Shown here: positions 1 to 14,218 of the stretch, piece by piece
How positions within the stretch are numbered: position 1 is the stretch's first letter
Layout: every line of letters begins with the position of its first letter
NCBI RefSeq assembly: GCF_012489685.1
Contig: NC_080044.1
Location: forward strand, 31,042,369-31,106,368
Source of the DNA: Lotus japonicus
Lineage: Eukaryota > Streptophyta > Magnoliopsida > Fabales > Fabaceae
Reading direction: 5' to 3'
DNA: 64,000 nt
Made by a program: the position numbers and the translations under genes
Notes under the pieces: generated by a model
Databases searched by the model: none
The model's input: only the letters and a program-made list of their open reading frames with translations
Told to the model about the DNA's origin: nothing

Positions 1-248
1 TCCAGGGATTCGAAATCTCACTTAAAACGTTGCTCTAAAGTGAAATTAGCCTATTCTGGACACGCTCGCCATAAGGCAGGTGTGCAGACGACTCGCACTA
101 ATTCCTAAAACGACTACGTAACATTCCTCAAGCAATTCCTGAACTTTCTTCTTCATTAATCTTTCTCAAACATCAAACTCCTGTCACGCTTACACTGATT
201 CTACGCGTGAGTCGGAAATTAACTTGTTCTGAAAATCCAGGTCTTACA
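1..248 (-). mobile_element. Edge of an LTR (probable Ty3-gypsy), truncated by window start
   Basis: Read on the minus strand, the segment starts at 248 with TGTAAGACCTGGATTTTC and runs off the left edge. The start TGTAAGRCC also opens the Tekay-type LTR at 47692 and a fragment at 31641, so this is probably the first part of a gypsy LTR whose body lies left of the window. The five bases after it (249-253, AGGAT) would be the target duplication, but the partner copy is out of view. No coding sequence was seen. The family call is inference from the LTR start alone. Confidence 0.45.
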
Positions 249-983
249 AGGATTATGGAAATGCTCTGGATGCTTGTGCTGTTTTTTTATGCTGATAGAC
301 ATACTAATGAGTTGGTATATTTACTGTCTTTTTAGGAAGCAAACAGCAATGCAGGTCATTTTTGCCAAGTCAGGGATTAAAAGGATTTATCTTATTTGGG
401 CTCTCTTTCAAGAGAGTGTTAAATTCAAATAGTATATTACTATTATGAGGGAAGGAAGCTGCACAGCTTTGACTCGCGGGTGCTGTCCTCTGGTTTTTAT
501 CATGGCTTGAGATGATGTGGTGATGTGTGCTGTAGAGTTTTTTTCGACTAGGATCGTGGTAACACAAGGAGTATATACTGCAAACTGAACCTAGGCTTCT
601 TAATCTGTTTTGTCTCCTTTTCTTTTGTTCTATTCTGTTTTTGTTCAAGTACTGTATCTTTTTCATTTTTGTCATGTTGAACCTTTTAACTTACTTGGAG
701 AGTTTGTACCCAAAATTTATTCCATATCAATGAATTTCTTTTCTAAAAAAAAAGGTGAATGGTGAAGAGTTTGTACATGATTATTACTTCAATTCCTCAT
801 AAATTGCTAACATCTAAACCATTTACTCTGCATGTTTACCTTTCCAACCTTATTTTTTCACATGGTAAGTGATTTGAAACTTTATTTTTGTTTAGTTTTC
901 TTTGCAGCCTTCCTAATCTACTTCTCTTCTTGTGAGGTTCTGCATTTAAAGAAGTTCTTATATTTGATTGTTTGATTTTACAG
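249..983. other. Non-coding stretch, no gene recognised
   Basis: AT-rich sequence with no convincing coding region. It reads like intron sequence ahead of the SEC14-like exon: it ends in a pyrimidine-rich tract and an AG acceptor at 982-983. Short open frames here look random. Confidence 0.5.
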
Positions 984-1092
984 CAATTTGCCTACTTTTC
1001 TCGGTGGTGACTGCACATGTTTTGAATATGGAGGTTGCCTTATGAGCGATCAAGGGCCTTGGAAAAATCAAGAATTTTTAGAAATGATTCAG
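984..1092 (+). pseudogene. Isolated exon fragment of a SEC14-like phosphatidylinositol transfer protein
   Basis: The 109-bp segment is framed by a splice acceptor (TTTTACAG, ending 983) and a donor (GTTTGG, from 1093). It encodes [11 protein letters not shown], then [13 protein letters not shown], then a short tail ending EMIQ. This is the end of the CRAL-TRIO/SEC14 domain of plant SEC14-nodulin (SFH-type) proteins, where LPxFLGGxCxC and GGCxxSDxGPWKN are conserved. No other exon of such a gene lies within several kilobases, so this is a stranded fragment and not a working gene. Two further coding fragments follow in the same orientation, ahead of a Helitron-type terminus at 7295, which suggests gene capture. 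Confidence 0.75.
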
Positions 1093-1610
1093 GTTTGGCA
1101 GTACTGTGAAATAACACTTCTAATTTTCATTTTGTCAAGTGAAGTCTCCACCTACCAAGCCGTTATTATCTTTAGTTACAATTAGTGAGCAAGTTAGAAG
1201 TTTGTTATTGTAATTAGATGGTTAGGTAGTTTGCCTCCTAATTCTGTAATTGCTCTCATTATTTATATATTGTACAGTTACCATTCAATCAATAGAAATC
1301 AGATTACAATCTACATTTCACCATCTCATTTCTATAATACATCTAGAAATAGTTGACAGTGATTTCTCATCCTGATATTGTGAATACAATTAGGAATTAG
1401 AGTTCAAAAATAAAGTTTCAAACAATTGTAAATTTTCAAACTGCATAGATTCAATTATCTGTTGCTACATCAATGAAAGGTTGCATAATTTTGACACTAA
1501 CCAAAATCATGTTGCTATGGGGCACTTGTTGTGGTTAATTTTTCCAGTTTATTTGATTTTTTATTAGTATATTTGATTTTTTTATTACTATGGGGCACCT
1601 GTTGTGGTTA
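1093..1610. other. Non-coding stretch with a short direct repeat
   Basis: Intron-like AT-rich sequence. A segment containing CTATGGGGCAC and TTGTGGTTAA occurs near 1513 and again near 1588, so a local duplication of about 76 bp is present. No coding signal was seen. Confidence 0.5.
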
Positions 1611-1697
1611 AATGCCACTGCCACAGACCCCATTGTTCCTGAGAGTTATGAGGAGAAGATGATGCTAGCTATGGCTGTCTCTTTAGCTGATGGTTGA
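1611..1697 (+). pseudogene. Short coding-like fragment of unassigned origin
   Basis: The plus-strand frame reads DPIVPESYEEKMMLAMAVSL and then stops at 1695-1697 (TGA). The composition is protein-like: an acidic stretch followed by a Met/Ala/Leu-rich amphipathic segment. It resembles the carboxy-terminal region of some plant regulatory proteins, but I cannot name the family. With the SEC14-like exon and the PPR fragment it makes a third coding fragment in one orientation. It has no start and no neighbouring exons, so it is probably a captured or decayed piece. Confidence 0.4.
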
Positions 1698-2090
1698 GCC
1701 TGCTTCTTGGTAGTAGTTTTTGGTTGAGGGGCTGGTTTTATCTTCTTAAATAGGTGAAGCTTTCCTTGGTTGTTTGACTAGCCAAGCTCTGAGTTGGGAG
1801 TCTGAGCAAAATTCACATGTGTGCAATTTATTCAAGGATCAGGTAGTGAAAAGAAGTTATTATGGTGGGTAAGTTCTGATGAGTTACATGAATAGTTATG
1901 GCACACTTCTGATTTATTGTTCAAACATGTGCTGCAACTTATTCAAAATAAGATGTATGTGAAACTGGAAAGTTTGGTTTGTTTTCAGTTACTGTGATGT
2001 AAAGACACCATTTTTGGACTGTTTGAAATTTGAAATAACTAATTGCTTATTTATTGTTGTTCTTGAAGTTATGTTGCTTAATGGCTGCAG
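1698..2090. other. Non-coding stretch, no gene recognised
   Basis: AT-rich, intron-like sequence between two gene fragments. It ends with a plausible splice acceptor (GGCTGCAG at 2083-2090). Nothing else was recognised. Confidence 0.5.
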
Positions 2091-2321
2091 GTATCTGAGT
2101 GGATGAATAAGAATGGTGTGTGCATATTTTCTCCTACTGAACATGCGGTGCACTTGGACCTCATTGGCAAGGTACATGGGTTTTCTTCTGCAGAAAGCTA
2201 TTTTAACAGCTTGAAGGAACAAGACAAAACTGAGAAGGCATATGGTGCTCTCTTGAATTGCTATGTTCGACAGTGCCTAATTGATAAGTCCATCTCCCAT
2301 TTTCAGAAAATTAAGGAGCTG
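2091..2321 (+). pseudogene. Fragment of a P-class pentatricopeptide repeat (PPR) protein
   Basis: After the acceptor AG at 2089-2090 the frame reads VSEWMNKNGVC, then HLDLIGKVHGFSSAESYF, then a segment with KAYGALLNCYVRQCLIDKS and ISHFQKIKEL. This matches the early part of plant P-class PPR proteins of the small organellar type, in which VxEWM is followed by HLDLIxKVxGxxxAExYF and a TYGALLNCY repeat. PPR proteins bind organelle RNA through tandem 35-residue helical repeats. Only about two repeats remain and no upstream or downstream exons are visible, so this is a truncated copy. Its orientation agrees with the fragments at 984 and 1611. Confidence 0.75.
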
Positions 2322-2986
2322 GTCTACACGTGCTTTTGAACAAGACAATTAAGTGGGTGTAGAAAATAATGTTGTTTCTGCTATGCTGTTTGGGGAAATG
2401 GTCAGATGTAGATAGTGGATGTATAATAGGATCAAAAGAGAGAAAAGGCAGGGGGTGGGGGTGTATTGAATTGGTCTTTAGCCATGGAGCTGTCATTTAT
2501 GTTTTGCTCTATTATTTTCCTATATTCACAAATTGTTGCTTCTGGGCTTTGAGTTAGCTAAGTAGCTTGGTTGCTTTTTCTGCTTTTCCTATTTGTATTT
2601 GGGTTTAGCACCCCTTGTGCTCCTTATATGAATTGGTTGCCTTCCAAAAAAGAACTAGCTGATTATGGACAAGAGCAGCTAATGAGACCTATAGTTCCTA
2701 ATCAATTAGAAGAAAGCAGAAGTTTAGTACTTGCAAAGTATTGCAACTTAATGATATATTCTTCTAGACTGAATAATTTGCATTATAGTGCAAATGCAAA
2801 CATTCAAGCTTTTTTTTGGGTCGCTGATTCATTAATAAAAACGGACCAAGTCCAGAATACACGGGGCACTGGGCCCAAAATGGAATTACGCGTGATAGGC
2901 AAAGCAATTAGTGAACACAGTCACATGCCTTCTGCATTCCAAAGACGTCTAGCTGACAAGGGGAGAAATCAAAAAAGGGGAAAGTG
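2322..2986 (+). other. Unassigned stretch with an open frame at 2571-2987
   Basis: The stretch contains one longer open frame on the plus strand (2571-2987). I do not recognise its product. The middle part (LADYGQEQLMRPIVPNQLEE) looks protein-like, but there is no repeat, membrane segment or catalytic motif. The end of the frame runs into a tRNA-like segment at 2987-3066, so the whole frame may be transposon-derived. It could also be another decayed gene piece. Confidence 0.25.
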
Positions 2987-3066
2987 AGTGGGATTGGAAC
3001 CAGGGGTAGTCTTGAAAGCAAGAGACAAACTAACTGTCGTTACCAACTACTACACCATCTATACAT
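2987..3066 (-). repeat. tRNA-like segment, possible SINE head
   Basis: On the minus strand the segment contains TAGTAGTTGGTAACGA, similar to a pol III A box. About 50 bases later it has GGTTCCAATCCC, which differs from a B box (GGTTCGANNCC) at one base. No cloverleaf could be drawn that would pass as a tRNA. A tRNA-derived SINE or a decayed tRNA pseudogene is possible. It abuts the 3' side of the LINE. Confidence 0.3.
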
Positions 3067-3094
3067 AACTATTATAAAAAAAAACCAAAAGACA

Positions 3095-4096
3095 TTAACT
3101 CCTCCTTGTCCAAACTGCATTTGCTGTTGACATAGCTGCTTGAGCAAGCTCATGCGCATGAGAGTTCCTTTCCCTTGGAGTCCAACAGAATCTACAATTC
3201 CTGAAATTCAATTTGATACTTTGGATGTCCTGCAGAATGGGTTTGATTGACCAATCTCCTCTGTTTTTGCAGATGCTCTCCACTAGGCCTTTGCAGTCAG
3301 ATTCCACCATGAGGGATTCCAAGTTCAAGTTCAGAGCAATAATCAAGGCCTCCCTTGCTGCAAGTGCCTCCGCCATGAGGGGGGAAGCGGCAGAAATTCT
3401 CCTTGCATGTGAGAGAAGAATGGATCCACTGGCATCTCTGATAATTACTGCAACAACTCCTCTATTTGTAGCTTGGGAGAACGCTGCATCCACATTCAAT
3501 TTAAGATATCCCTCAAGCGGAGGAATCCATCTTCGTAGGTCAGATCCTCTTTCATTATGGGTCCTCACTTCTGGTTGATTTTGGGCTAGGGGGCCTTCAT
3601 TAATTAAAGTTTAGATCTTGAAACTTGTGGCAATGGGGTTTGGGACTCTTATTTGGAAATAACTATCATTCCTTTCCTTCCAAATCCCCCAAGCAATCAA
3701 CGCTAGTATCCTCATACCAACTGGGAAGAAATCCTTTTGAGGTCGAAGTCTATCTGCAATATCAAGTAGCCACTTACTAAAGGAAAGCTCTAAATCAATA
3801 CTTGGCAGAACCTGCAATTGGGAGGCGAACCATATGGGTCTCGTCCAAGGGCACTGGGTCAGAGCATGGAGGATAGTTTCTGAGGCTTGATTGCACAAGG
3901 TACAGTTCTGGTGATTTGCAACTCTTCTCTTGTATAGTGCAGCTCTAACAGGGAGAGCTTCATTGCAGCACTTCCAGAGAAACACTTTGACTTTCTTTGA
4001 GATGTTCACTTTCCATATTACTTTCCAGAGAGGGTTATCACCTTGGGTAGTCAGTTGATCCTGTCCTTGTTCTGCATATTTGGTAGAGTGGGCCAC
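3095..4096 (-). pseudogene. LINE zinc-binding RT-associated domain and RNase H
   Basis: The first part (about 3690-4040) has WKVNISKKVKVFLWK and a CxxC...H...C pattern (NCTLCNQASETILHALTQCP), typical of the zf-RVT domain of plant LINEs. A stop at 3611-3613 follows. The same frame then gives an RNase H with LNVDAAF, a MAEALAAREAL block and VESDCKGLVESI, holding the D, E and D catalytic positions. The final block (ERNSHAHELAQAAM) includes the usual late His. This order is normal for plant L1 elements. Confidence 0.85.
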
Positions 4097-5898
4097 TTGA
4101 TACCCTGTTTTACAGAGTACAAACCATCCTTTGAATGAGGCCAGCAGAATTGGTCATCTTCTTCCATTACTCTCAGGGGAATTTGAATAGCCTGGTTTGC
4201 CAATTGTCTCCCTAGATGGGAGCTTAACTTTCTGATATCCCACTGGATTTGCTCTGCTAGCATAAGCGAATCTACTGTCTGTTCTGGATTGCCTCCTGGT
4301 GGAAGTTGGATTATGGAGGGACCCAGCCACTTATCCTTCCAAACTTTGATGTCTTTTCCATTCCCCACCAACCATCTGCCCTCTGCTCTTAGGAAGTCCC
4401 TTCCCTGGAGGATACTATGCCAGCCCCAAGACCCTCCTCTCTTCTTCTGGGCTTTTAGAATATCAGAATTTGGGAAATATAAGCCTTTTAGAATCTGAAC
4501 CCATAAGGCTTGCGGGTTCTGAATAGCCTTCGAAACTTGTTTGCTCAACAACGAAGTGTTCATGACTGTAAAATCCTTGAATCCTAGCCCTCCTCGTCCT
4601 TTAGCTTTAGAGATAGATTTCCAGTCTTTCCAATGGATCCCTCTTTCTTTACCTAGTCTTCTCCACCCGAAGCGGGCTATCTGAGAAGAGATTGATTGAC
4701 AGAAATTAATTGGGAACCTGATAATAGCCATAGCGTAGGAAGCAATGGCTTGAAGAACTGATTTGATTAGAACTTCCTTCCCGGCTTGATTCAAAAGCTT
4801 TTCCTTCCAACCATCGATCTTGTCTAAGACTCTTAGTTTAATCCAATTAAGCGCGCTGCTCATGGACCTCCCCCATTCTGCTGGGAGTCCGAGGTATTTC
4901 CCTGGAGAATCCCAAGCTGCCATCCTCAGAATTTGTGTAACTTCATTTCTGGTGTTGGGTCCGTTCCCTTTACTGAAAATAATTCTTGACTTTTCCAAGC
5001 TAATCCTTTGTCCCGTAGTTGTAGTGAAAGCGTTCAGGGTGGCTACAATCTAAAAAGCCTCTTCCTTGGTTGCTTCTGCAAATAGTAGAGCATCATCTGC
5101 ACAAAGAAGATGGGAGAGGGTAGGACAATTAGAGTTAAGTTGTAGCCCCTTCAGGTTCCCCTCCAAATGTGATTTTTCCAGTAGACATGAAATAGTTTCC
5201 AATGTGAGCACAAAGAGATAGGGGGACAGGGGGTCCCCCTGACGAAGTCCTCTTTTGGGGAGGACCCTGGCACTAGTCTCACCATTGATCTTAAATCTGT
5301 AGGTAGCACCCATTACACAAGCCATGATTCTGTCAATCCACTTCTCATTAAAACCGAACACCTCAAGACAACCACAGATATAGTCCCATTCTAGCCTATC
5401 ATAGGCTTTGTTCATATCAAGCTTGATGGCCATTGCTTCCTTTTCCTTGTGTTTAGCAGATTTCAGTGCATGGAAAACCTCATGAGCCACTATAATGTTA
5501 TCCTGAATTTGCCTCCCGCTTATAAAAGCACTCTGAGTTGGTGATATTAAGCCATCCAAGTGAGGTTTGAGCCTTGAGACCATAATTTTTGTAATAATCT
5601 TATACATAAAATTACAACAACTAATCGACCTTAGTTGGCCAATCTTCTCTGGTTTCTCCACTTTAGGCACCAACGCCACTAGTGTTTCATTAATGAACTC
5701 TGGTAAAGTACCTTCACTAAAGAAGAGCTGGATAGCTGCACACACATCTGACTTGATAGCTTGCCAATGTTGCTTATAAAAAAGATCGTTTAACCCGTCA
5801 GGTCCTGGAGCTTTTAGTTCCCCTAGTGAGTCAATTGTTCTTTTGATTTCTTCCTCTGTGATCTGGTCATGTATGCTGTCATTACATTCCTCTAACAC
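4051..5898 (-). pseudogene. LINE reverse transcriptase
   Basis: RT blocks are clear: LKAPGPDGLNDLFYK, a block with LRSISCCNFMYKIITK, SAFISGRQIQDNIIVAHEV, KLDMNKAYDRLEWDY, GLRQGDPLSPYLFVL and LLCADDALLF. The catalytic box reads CADD where YADD or FADD is usual. A TAG at 5050-5052 interrupts the frame just after this box. The same frame resumes and runs through the thumb region (KYLGLPAEWG) to a stop at 4051, near which a frameshift leads into the zinc-binding domain. The enzyme would copy the element RNA at a nicked target, but this copy cannot. Confidence 0.85.
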
Positions 5899-5901
5899 TC
5901 T

Positions 5902-6870
5902 TCATGGGATAACTGCACATCCTTGGGACAAATCCCTTGGGCCTGTTGAAGTAAAGAGGTCCCTGTAGAACAACTCCACTGCTTTGAGGATGCTCTCGGT
6001 TCCTTCAACCCAATTGTCACTGTCATCCTTGATTTTAAGGATCTTGTTTCTTTCTCTACGTTGTACAGTGGAAGCGTGGAAAAATTTAGAGTTTTTATCA
6101 CTCCATCTAAGCCATTTCACTCTAGACCGCTGTCCCCAATATTTTTCCTCCTGTTGCCATAGAGCCATAATCTGTTTCTGAATTTCATGCATATCTGCTA
6201 GATTCTGTCTACTATTTGTACTGTTAGCTAACAATTCCATCTTCTTTTTCAGGGCTCTTATCTCCTTGTCCGCATTTTTGAAAGTGGTTTGGCTCCACTT
6301 CTTGAGGTTCTTGCTACTGGATTTGATTCTGGTTCTTAGGCTATCCCAAACTGGTTGTTCTGGATTCTGGTTCTGCCAGCTTTTGTCCACAACCTCCTTG
6401 CACTCTGGGCGGTCACCCCAGAATGCTTCATATTTAAAAGGAACAGGTGAGCTGCCTTTTGGATTAGTAGAAATAATAATTGAGCAATGGTCTGAACTCA
6501 CTGGTGAAGAGGCAAGAAAATCTGCATGAGGAAATTGTCTTCTCCACTCCCAATTTGCCAAGGCCCTATCAATTTTGTCCTTAATAGCCACATTTTGTCT
6601 AGTACCTCCAAACCAAGTGAACTTGCAGCCACTTAGGTCCAGGTCCATAAGAGCAGTACTGTGTAAGAATTCTCTAAATAAAGCCATTCTATTTGGGTGA
6701 GTTGGTCTAAGCCCCTGCTTCTCATGAGGGTGTAGCACCTCATTGAAGTCTCTAACACAGCACCAGGGCCTATTATGAGCTGTTTGGAGACCCTGAAGTT
6801 CCCCCCATTGACGGCGCCTTGCTGCAAATTCAGGGTTGCAATAAAAGAAGGTGTGAGTCCAGGAGAAGCA
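5902..6870 (-). pseudogene. LINE endonuclease domain, N-terminally truncated
   Basis: The frame reads FNEVLHPHEKQG, then LDLSGCKFTWFG, IDRALANWEWRRQFP and SSDHCSI. These are the distal blocks of the exonuclease/endonuclease/phosphatase fold of plant LINEs, including the terminal SDH catalytic block. The amino-terminal catalytic blocks (the WNCRG region) are absent because the element is 5'-truncated. The linker that follows ends in an in-frame TGA at 5902-5904, after which the same frame continues into the reverse transcriptase. Confidence 0.8.
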
Positions 6871-6875
6871 ATCTA

Positions 6876-7257
6876 GCTTATGTCTTTAAATGATAAGTTT
6901 GTTTGTTGGCCTTTTTTGTTTTTTTGGCCCAATGTAAATTCTGTAATCTCTATCCAAAAACCATCTCCTATCCGTCATCCCTAATTGGCCCAATAACTTT
7001 TATTTCATATGTTATATTTTTGTGTGACTTTACTTGTCATTTACATCCAATATTGTGCATAACAGCAATCATATATAGGGTGTAGCCATTACAAACTGGA
7101 AAACTATCCAATTAATCTCCACACCGAAAATGATATGCATAAACATCAATAGAAAATAATTACAATTAGTAACTACGTCATTATAGTATTATATATATAT
7201 ATATCAATACTCATCTAAACTCAATCATAATAATTAATAGTTAATTCAAATGAAAAT
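6876..7257. other. AT-rich spacer before the Helitron terminus
   Basis: No coding signal was seen. A TA dinucleotide run lies at about 7190-7203. The stretch is bounded by the LINE 5' side and the Helitron 3' hairpin. Confidence 0.5.
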
Positions 7258-7295
7258 TCCCCGTGCATCGCACAGGTAAACGGGCTAAATACTAG
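7258..7295 (+). mobile_element. Helitron-type 3' terminus (hairpin plus CTAG end)
   Basis: The sequence has a short GC stem, CCCGTGC with loop ATC and GCACAGG (one mismatch). This is followed by a short spacer and CTAG at 7292-7295, then a T. Rolling-circle Helitrons end in a hairpin about 10-12 bases before CTRR and insert between A and T, which fits. No rep/helicase gene is visible, so the element would be non-autonomous. The 5' terminus (TC...) was not found and may lie left of the window or left of the fragments at 984-2321. Confidence 0.6.
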
Positions 7296-7486
7296 TGATA
7301 TTGAATCAATATAGGGTGCGAACATATCAAAATCAATCATTCAAAAGAAGCTCTATTGTGAAAGGTGTAGCAAAATAAAGTAGGAAGAAAGCATAGCAGT
7401 ACCCTAATCTGATAGATTATTTCTCGTAATCTCGTCTTTACCACTTTCCTATAGCAAGAAATAACACGTTACATGCATATATATCT

Positions 7487-7493
7487 TATATAA
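7487..7493 (+). promoter_or_regulatory. Candidate TATA box of the spermidine synthase gene
   Basis: TATATAA lies about 230 bases upstream of the chosen ATG. An RY-like CATGCAT element is just upstream at 7472-7478 and a CACGTT core is near 7465. The placement fits a plant core promoter, but several AT-rich alternatives exist nearby. Confidence 0.35.
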
Positions 7494-7722
7494 GACCGTG
7501 TTTGGATAGCAGTTGATATTCCCTCAGCACGAATCCTATACTCCCTTACACCGCAAAAGCATCTCTTAATCAAAAGCAGATTCCTGCTATTTTTCAACGT
7601 GGCCCACGCCCTTTATGCGATTCGATTCTCCCAATAATATCTCACATAATCAAACAGAGTGGTAGCTAGCGAACAACCGTTTCACTCTGTTTTGTGTGCG
7701 TGAGAGAGAAATATTTTTGGCC

Positions 7723-12205
<4,483 letters not shown>

Positions 12206-13234
12206 GCAGATATTCAAGAGCGACTATTGTTGGAAGTCTGTCATTCATCCTTACAGGATTGCTCATCAATCTATGAACCACACAATAAGAGTTTGGATTT
12301 TATATTGAAGATTAATAAATTACAAGAATGAATTTTGTATTTCTCTAACAGAGAATGATTTACTTTGATTAATTTTGTATTTCATTGACTGAGTAACAAC
12401 TCATATACCAAGAACTGGAAACAAATAAAAGATTATCCAAATTTTGAAAGGCAAAATGGACGTTCACTAACAAGATTTGTTCATATAGTAAAAACTGATA
12501 TGAATGATTTGTTATGATATTGGTCCCCCACTCCCCCTCAAGTTGAAGGGTGGGCATTATCAACTTCCTACTTGGATAAATGATGGTGAAAATGTTTGAA
12601 ACCCAAGGCTTTATATTTTTTTTTTAGCCAGCACATATTTGGTAGATAGACGAGTGTTAGCAACACTTAACACTGACTTTAACACTTTATTTACAACACT
12701 CTTTCATTTAAAGGTTGAAATTCATGTGGACCTCATTAAATTGGGAGTGGGACCAAATTTTTAGTGGACCTCTCATGAATTTTAACCGATCAATGAGAGA
12801 GTGTTGGAAAGAAAGTGTTAAAATGAGTACTACTAGCACTCCACATGGTAGATATGTTGCTCGTAACAATCTTGTCAGATTGTTGATGCTGCAAAATGAA
12901 GTTGCAATCCACCTACTTTGGTTTTGTTTATTGTGCTCGTAAAAATTGGTTTAGCCCTTTTCTGAAGTGAAACTTTGTTATCACAAAAAAGTGTTATTTG
13001 AAATAACCACATGGACAAAAGATGGTTCAGTTTCATCTGAAATCTTGGCACAGATCTAAACTACGATTTACTGAAAAGAAAATTGTGTCTTCTATAAAAA
13101 ATTTCAACAATATAACAAAATCAAAAGATCTGTATAATACATACTCCAACAGTGTAAACATTACACAAGTGTGTTCTTACAAATTACAATGCATGTCTGG
13201 ACTTATATAAAATGATAAAAGATCAATATAGTTT
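12206..13234. other. Intergenic region between convergent genes
   Basis: It holds the 3' flank of spermidine synthase, a MITE at 12652-12842 and the 3' flank of the minus-strand membrane protein gene. No further gene was recognised. Confidence 0.6.
12652..12842. repeat. MITE with imperfect inverted arms
   Basis: The left arm contains GAGTGTTAGCAACACTTAAC and, further in, TTTAACACTTT and CAACACTCTTTCATT. The right arm contains the inverted forms AATGAGAGAGTGTTGG, AAAGTGTTAAA and GTACTACTAGCACTCC. The arms of about 55 bases leave a centre of about 75 bases with no coding capacity. The length of about 190 bp and the structure fit a MITE. Confidence 0.6.
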
Positions 13235-14218
13235 TCATTCAGAAACCACTTTGACATCTTTGCCTAATTCCTCATCCGTTTTCTTTTCCAAGCTTCTCTC
13301 CTTGCAATCATGGAAATAGATCATGAAGACGACCCATTTCAGTGGATTTACCAAGCAGAATAGGCCAACTTGTATGTAAAATCCAGACCAAGTTCCTTGT
13401 TCTCCAATAAGATGATGGCATGAAAGCCTCAAAAGATGTCCCCATGAAAAGAAAATCAGCATCAGAAAAAGCCCACGCCTGTGACAGCCTCTGCTAAAAT
13501 AAACTGAAAGTGCCAATGCATCAACTCCATATACCCTTTCCAGTACTGAGATTACAAGACTCATGTTCCACATCGCGCTCCATTCCAAACACGTCCTTAA
13601 GACCTTTGCAAATACCAAGCTGCAAATTACAAAAAACAACATGTAACAACTCAAGTCCTTCAAGAAAACATGGTAATTTATCACTATCCATAGTAATCCT
13701 AGCTGGTGAGTCGTTGTCAAGAACAAAACATAGATGGATGTGACAAACGTGCCCCTCAAGTTTGATAGGTCAAGGGGTTTCTGAAATATTATCTCCTTGA
13801 GATTGAGAGTTACTTTCTTCTCTTCTGAATATTGTTGCTTTGAAGCCAAATCTATAGTGAAAATGGCAGAGCCAAGCTCGAAGAGATGCAAAGGCACCAT
13901 GTAAATAAATCCAAGGTGAATCAACTTCAAGACATAATCCATATTGAATATTCTCATAATAGAATCTGGATTGAAGCCGTGATGGTATAGGGAATGAGCA
14001 TGCGGTTGGTTGAGAATAAGAGAGGTTTCAAGTAGAATTTCTTGGAGGTGAATTTCAAAGTAAAGCATGATAAAAAGGAGAGGAAGAGAAGTGAGAAATG
14101 TGAAGATGATGAAGTTGAGGTTTCTGAAATAGATCATAACAGCTTCCCTGAGGACATCAGAAACCTCAAGCTTCTTCTGCTTCTGATTCAGCTTAGCTTT
14201 ATTGCCTTCAATCTCCAT
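13235..14218 (-). CDS. Intronless plant multi-pass membrane protein, function unknown
   Basis: The single exon encodes 327 aa with no in-frame break. After a charged, lysine-rich start (MEIEGNKAKLNQKQKK) there are about six hydrophobic segments, near residues 35-55, 95-120, 165-185, 190-210, 250-270 and 285-305. The C-terminus is charged and probably cytosolic. The layout and the early LREAVMIYFRNLNFI block resemble a plant-specific family of uncharacterised transmembrane proteins, sometimes annotated as PABP-binding-protein-like. No catalytic motif is visible, so no function is claimed. The ATG at 14218 lies downstream of an A/G-rich leader and is the first in frame. Transcription converges on the spermidine synthase gene. 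Confidence 0.8.
   Translation of the reverse strand: MEIEGNKAKLNQKQKKLEVSDVLREAVMIYFRNLNFIIFTFLTSLPLLFIMLYFEIHLQEILLETSLILNQPHAHSLYHHGFNPDSIMRIFNMDYVLKLIHLGFIYMVPLHLFELGSAIFTIDLASKQQYSEEKKVTLNLKEIIFQKPLDLSNLRGTFVTSIYVLFLTTTHQLGLLWIVINYHVFLKDLSCYMLFFVICSLVFAKVLRTCLEWSAMWNMSLVISVLERVYGVDALALSVYFSRGCHRRGLFLMLIFFSWGHLLRLSCHHLIGEQGTWSGFYIQVGLFCLVNPLKWVVFMIYFHDCKERSLEKKTDEELGKDVKVVSE

Larger units (their letters stand above)
3090..6875 (-). mobile_element. 5'-truncated, inactivated L1-type LINE
   Basis: One minus-strand unit carries, in order, the second half of an endonuclease domain, reverse transcriptase, a zinc-binding RT-associated domain and a plant-type RNase H. This is the standard ORF2 of plant L1-clade LINEs. 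ORF1 and the first part of the endonuclease are missing, as expected for 5' truncation during target-primed reverse transcription. In-frame stops lie at 5902-5904, 5050-5052 and 3611-3613, and a frameshift lies near 4090, so the copy is dead. The 3' end lies near 3070-3090 next to an A-rich plus-strand tract. I could not find a convincing target-site duplication. It interrupts a region of captured-looking gene fragments. Confidence 0.9.

Noticed and set aside
2571..2987. Possible protein-coding gene
   Set aside because: No known domain, no splice or promoter support, and the end lies in tRNA-like repeat sequence. Kept only as an unassigned stretch.
7696..7722. Upstream GTG as start of spermidine synthase
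   Set aside because: Plant nuclear genes rarely start at GTG, and the in-frame ATG at 7723 has a good CCATGG context and matches family N-termini.
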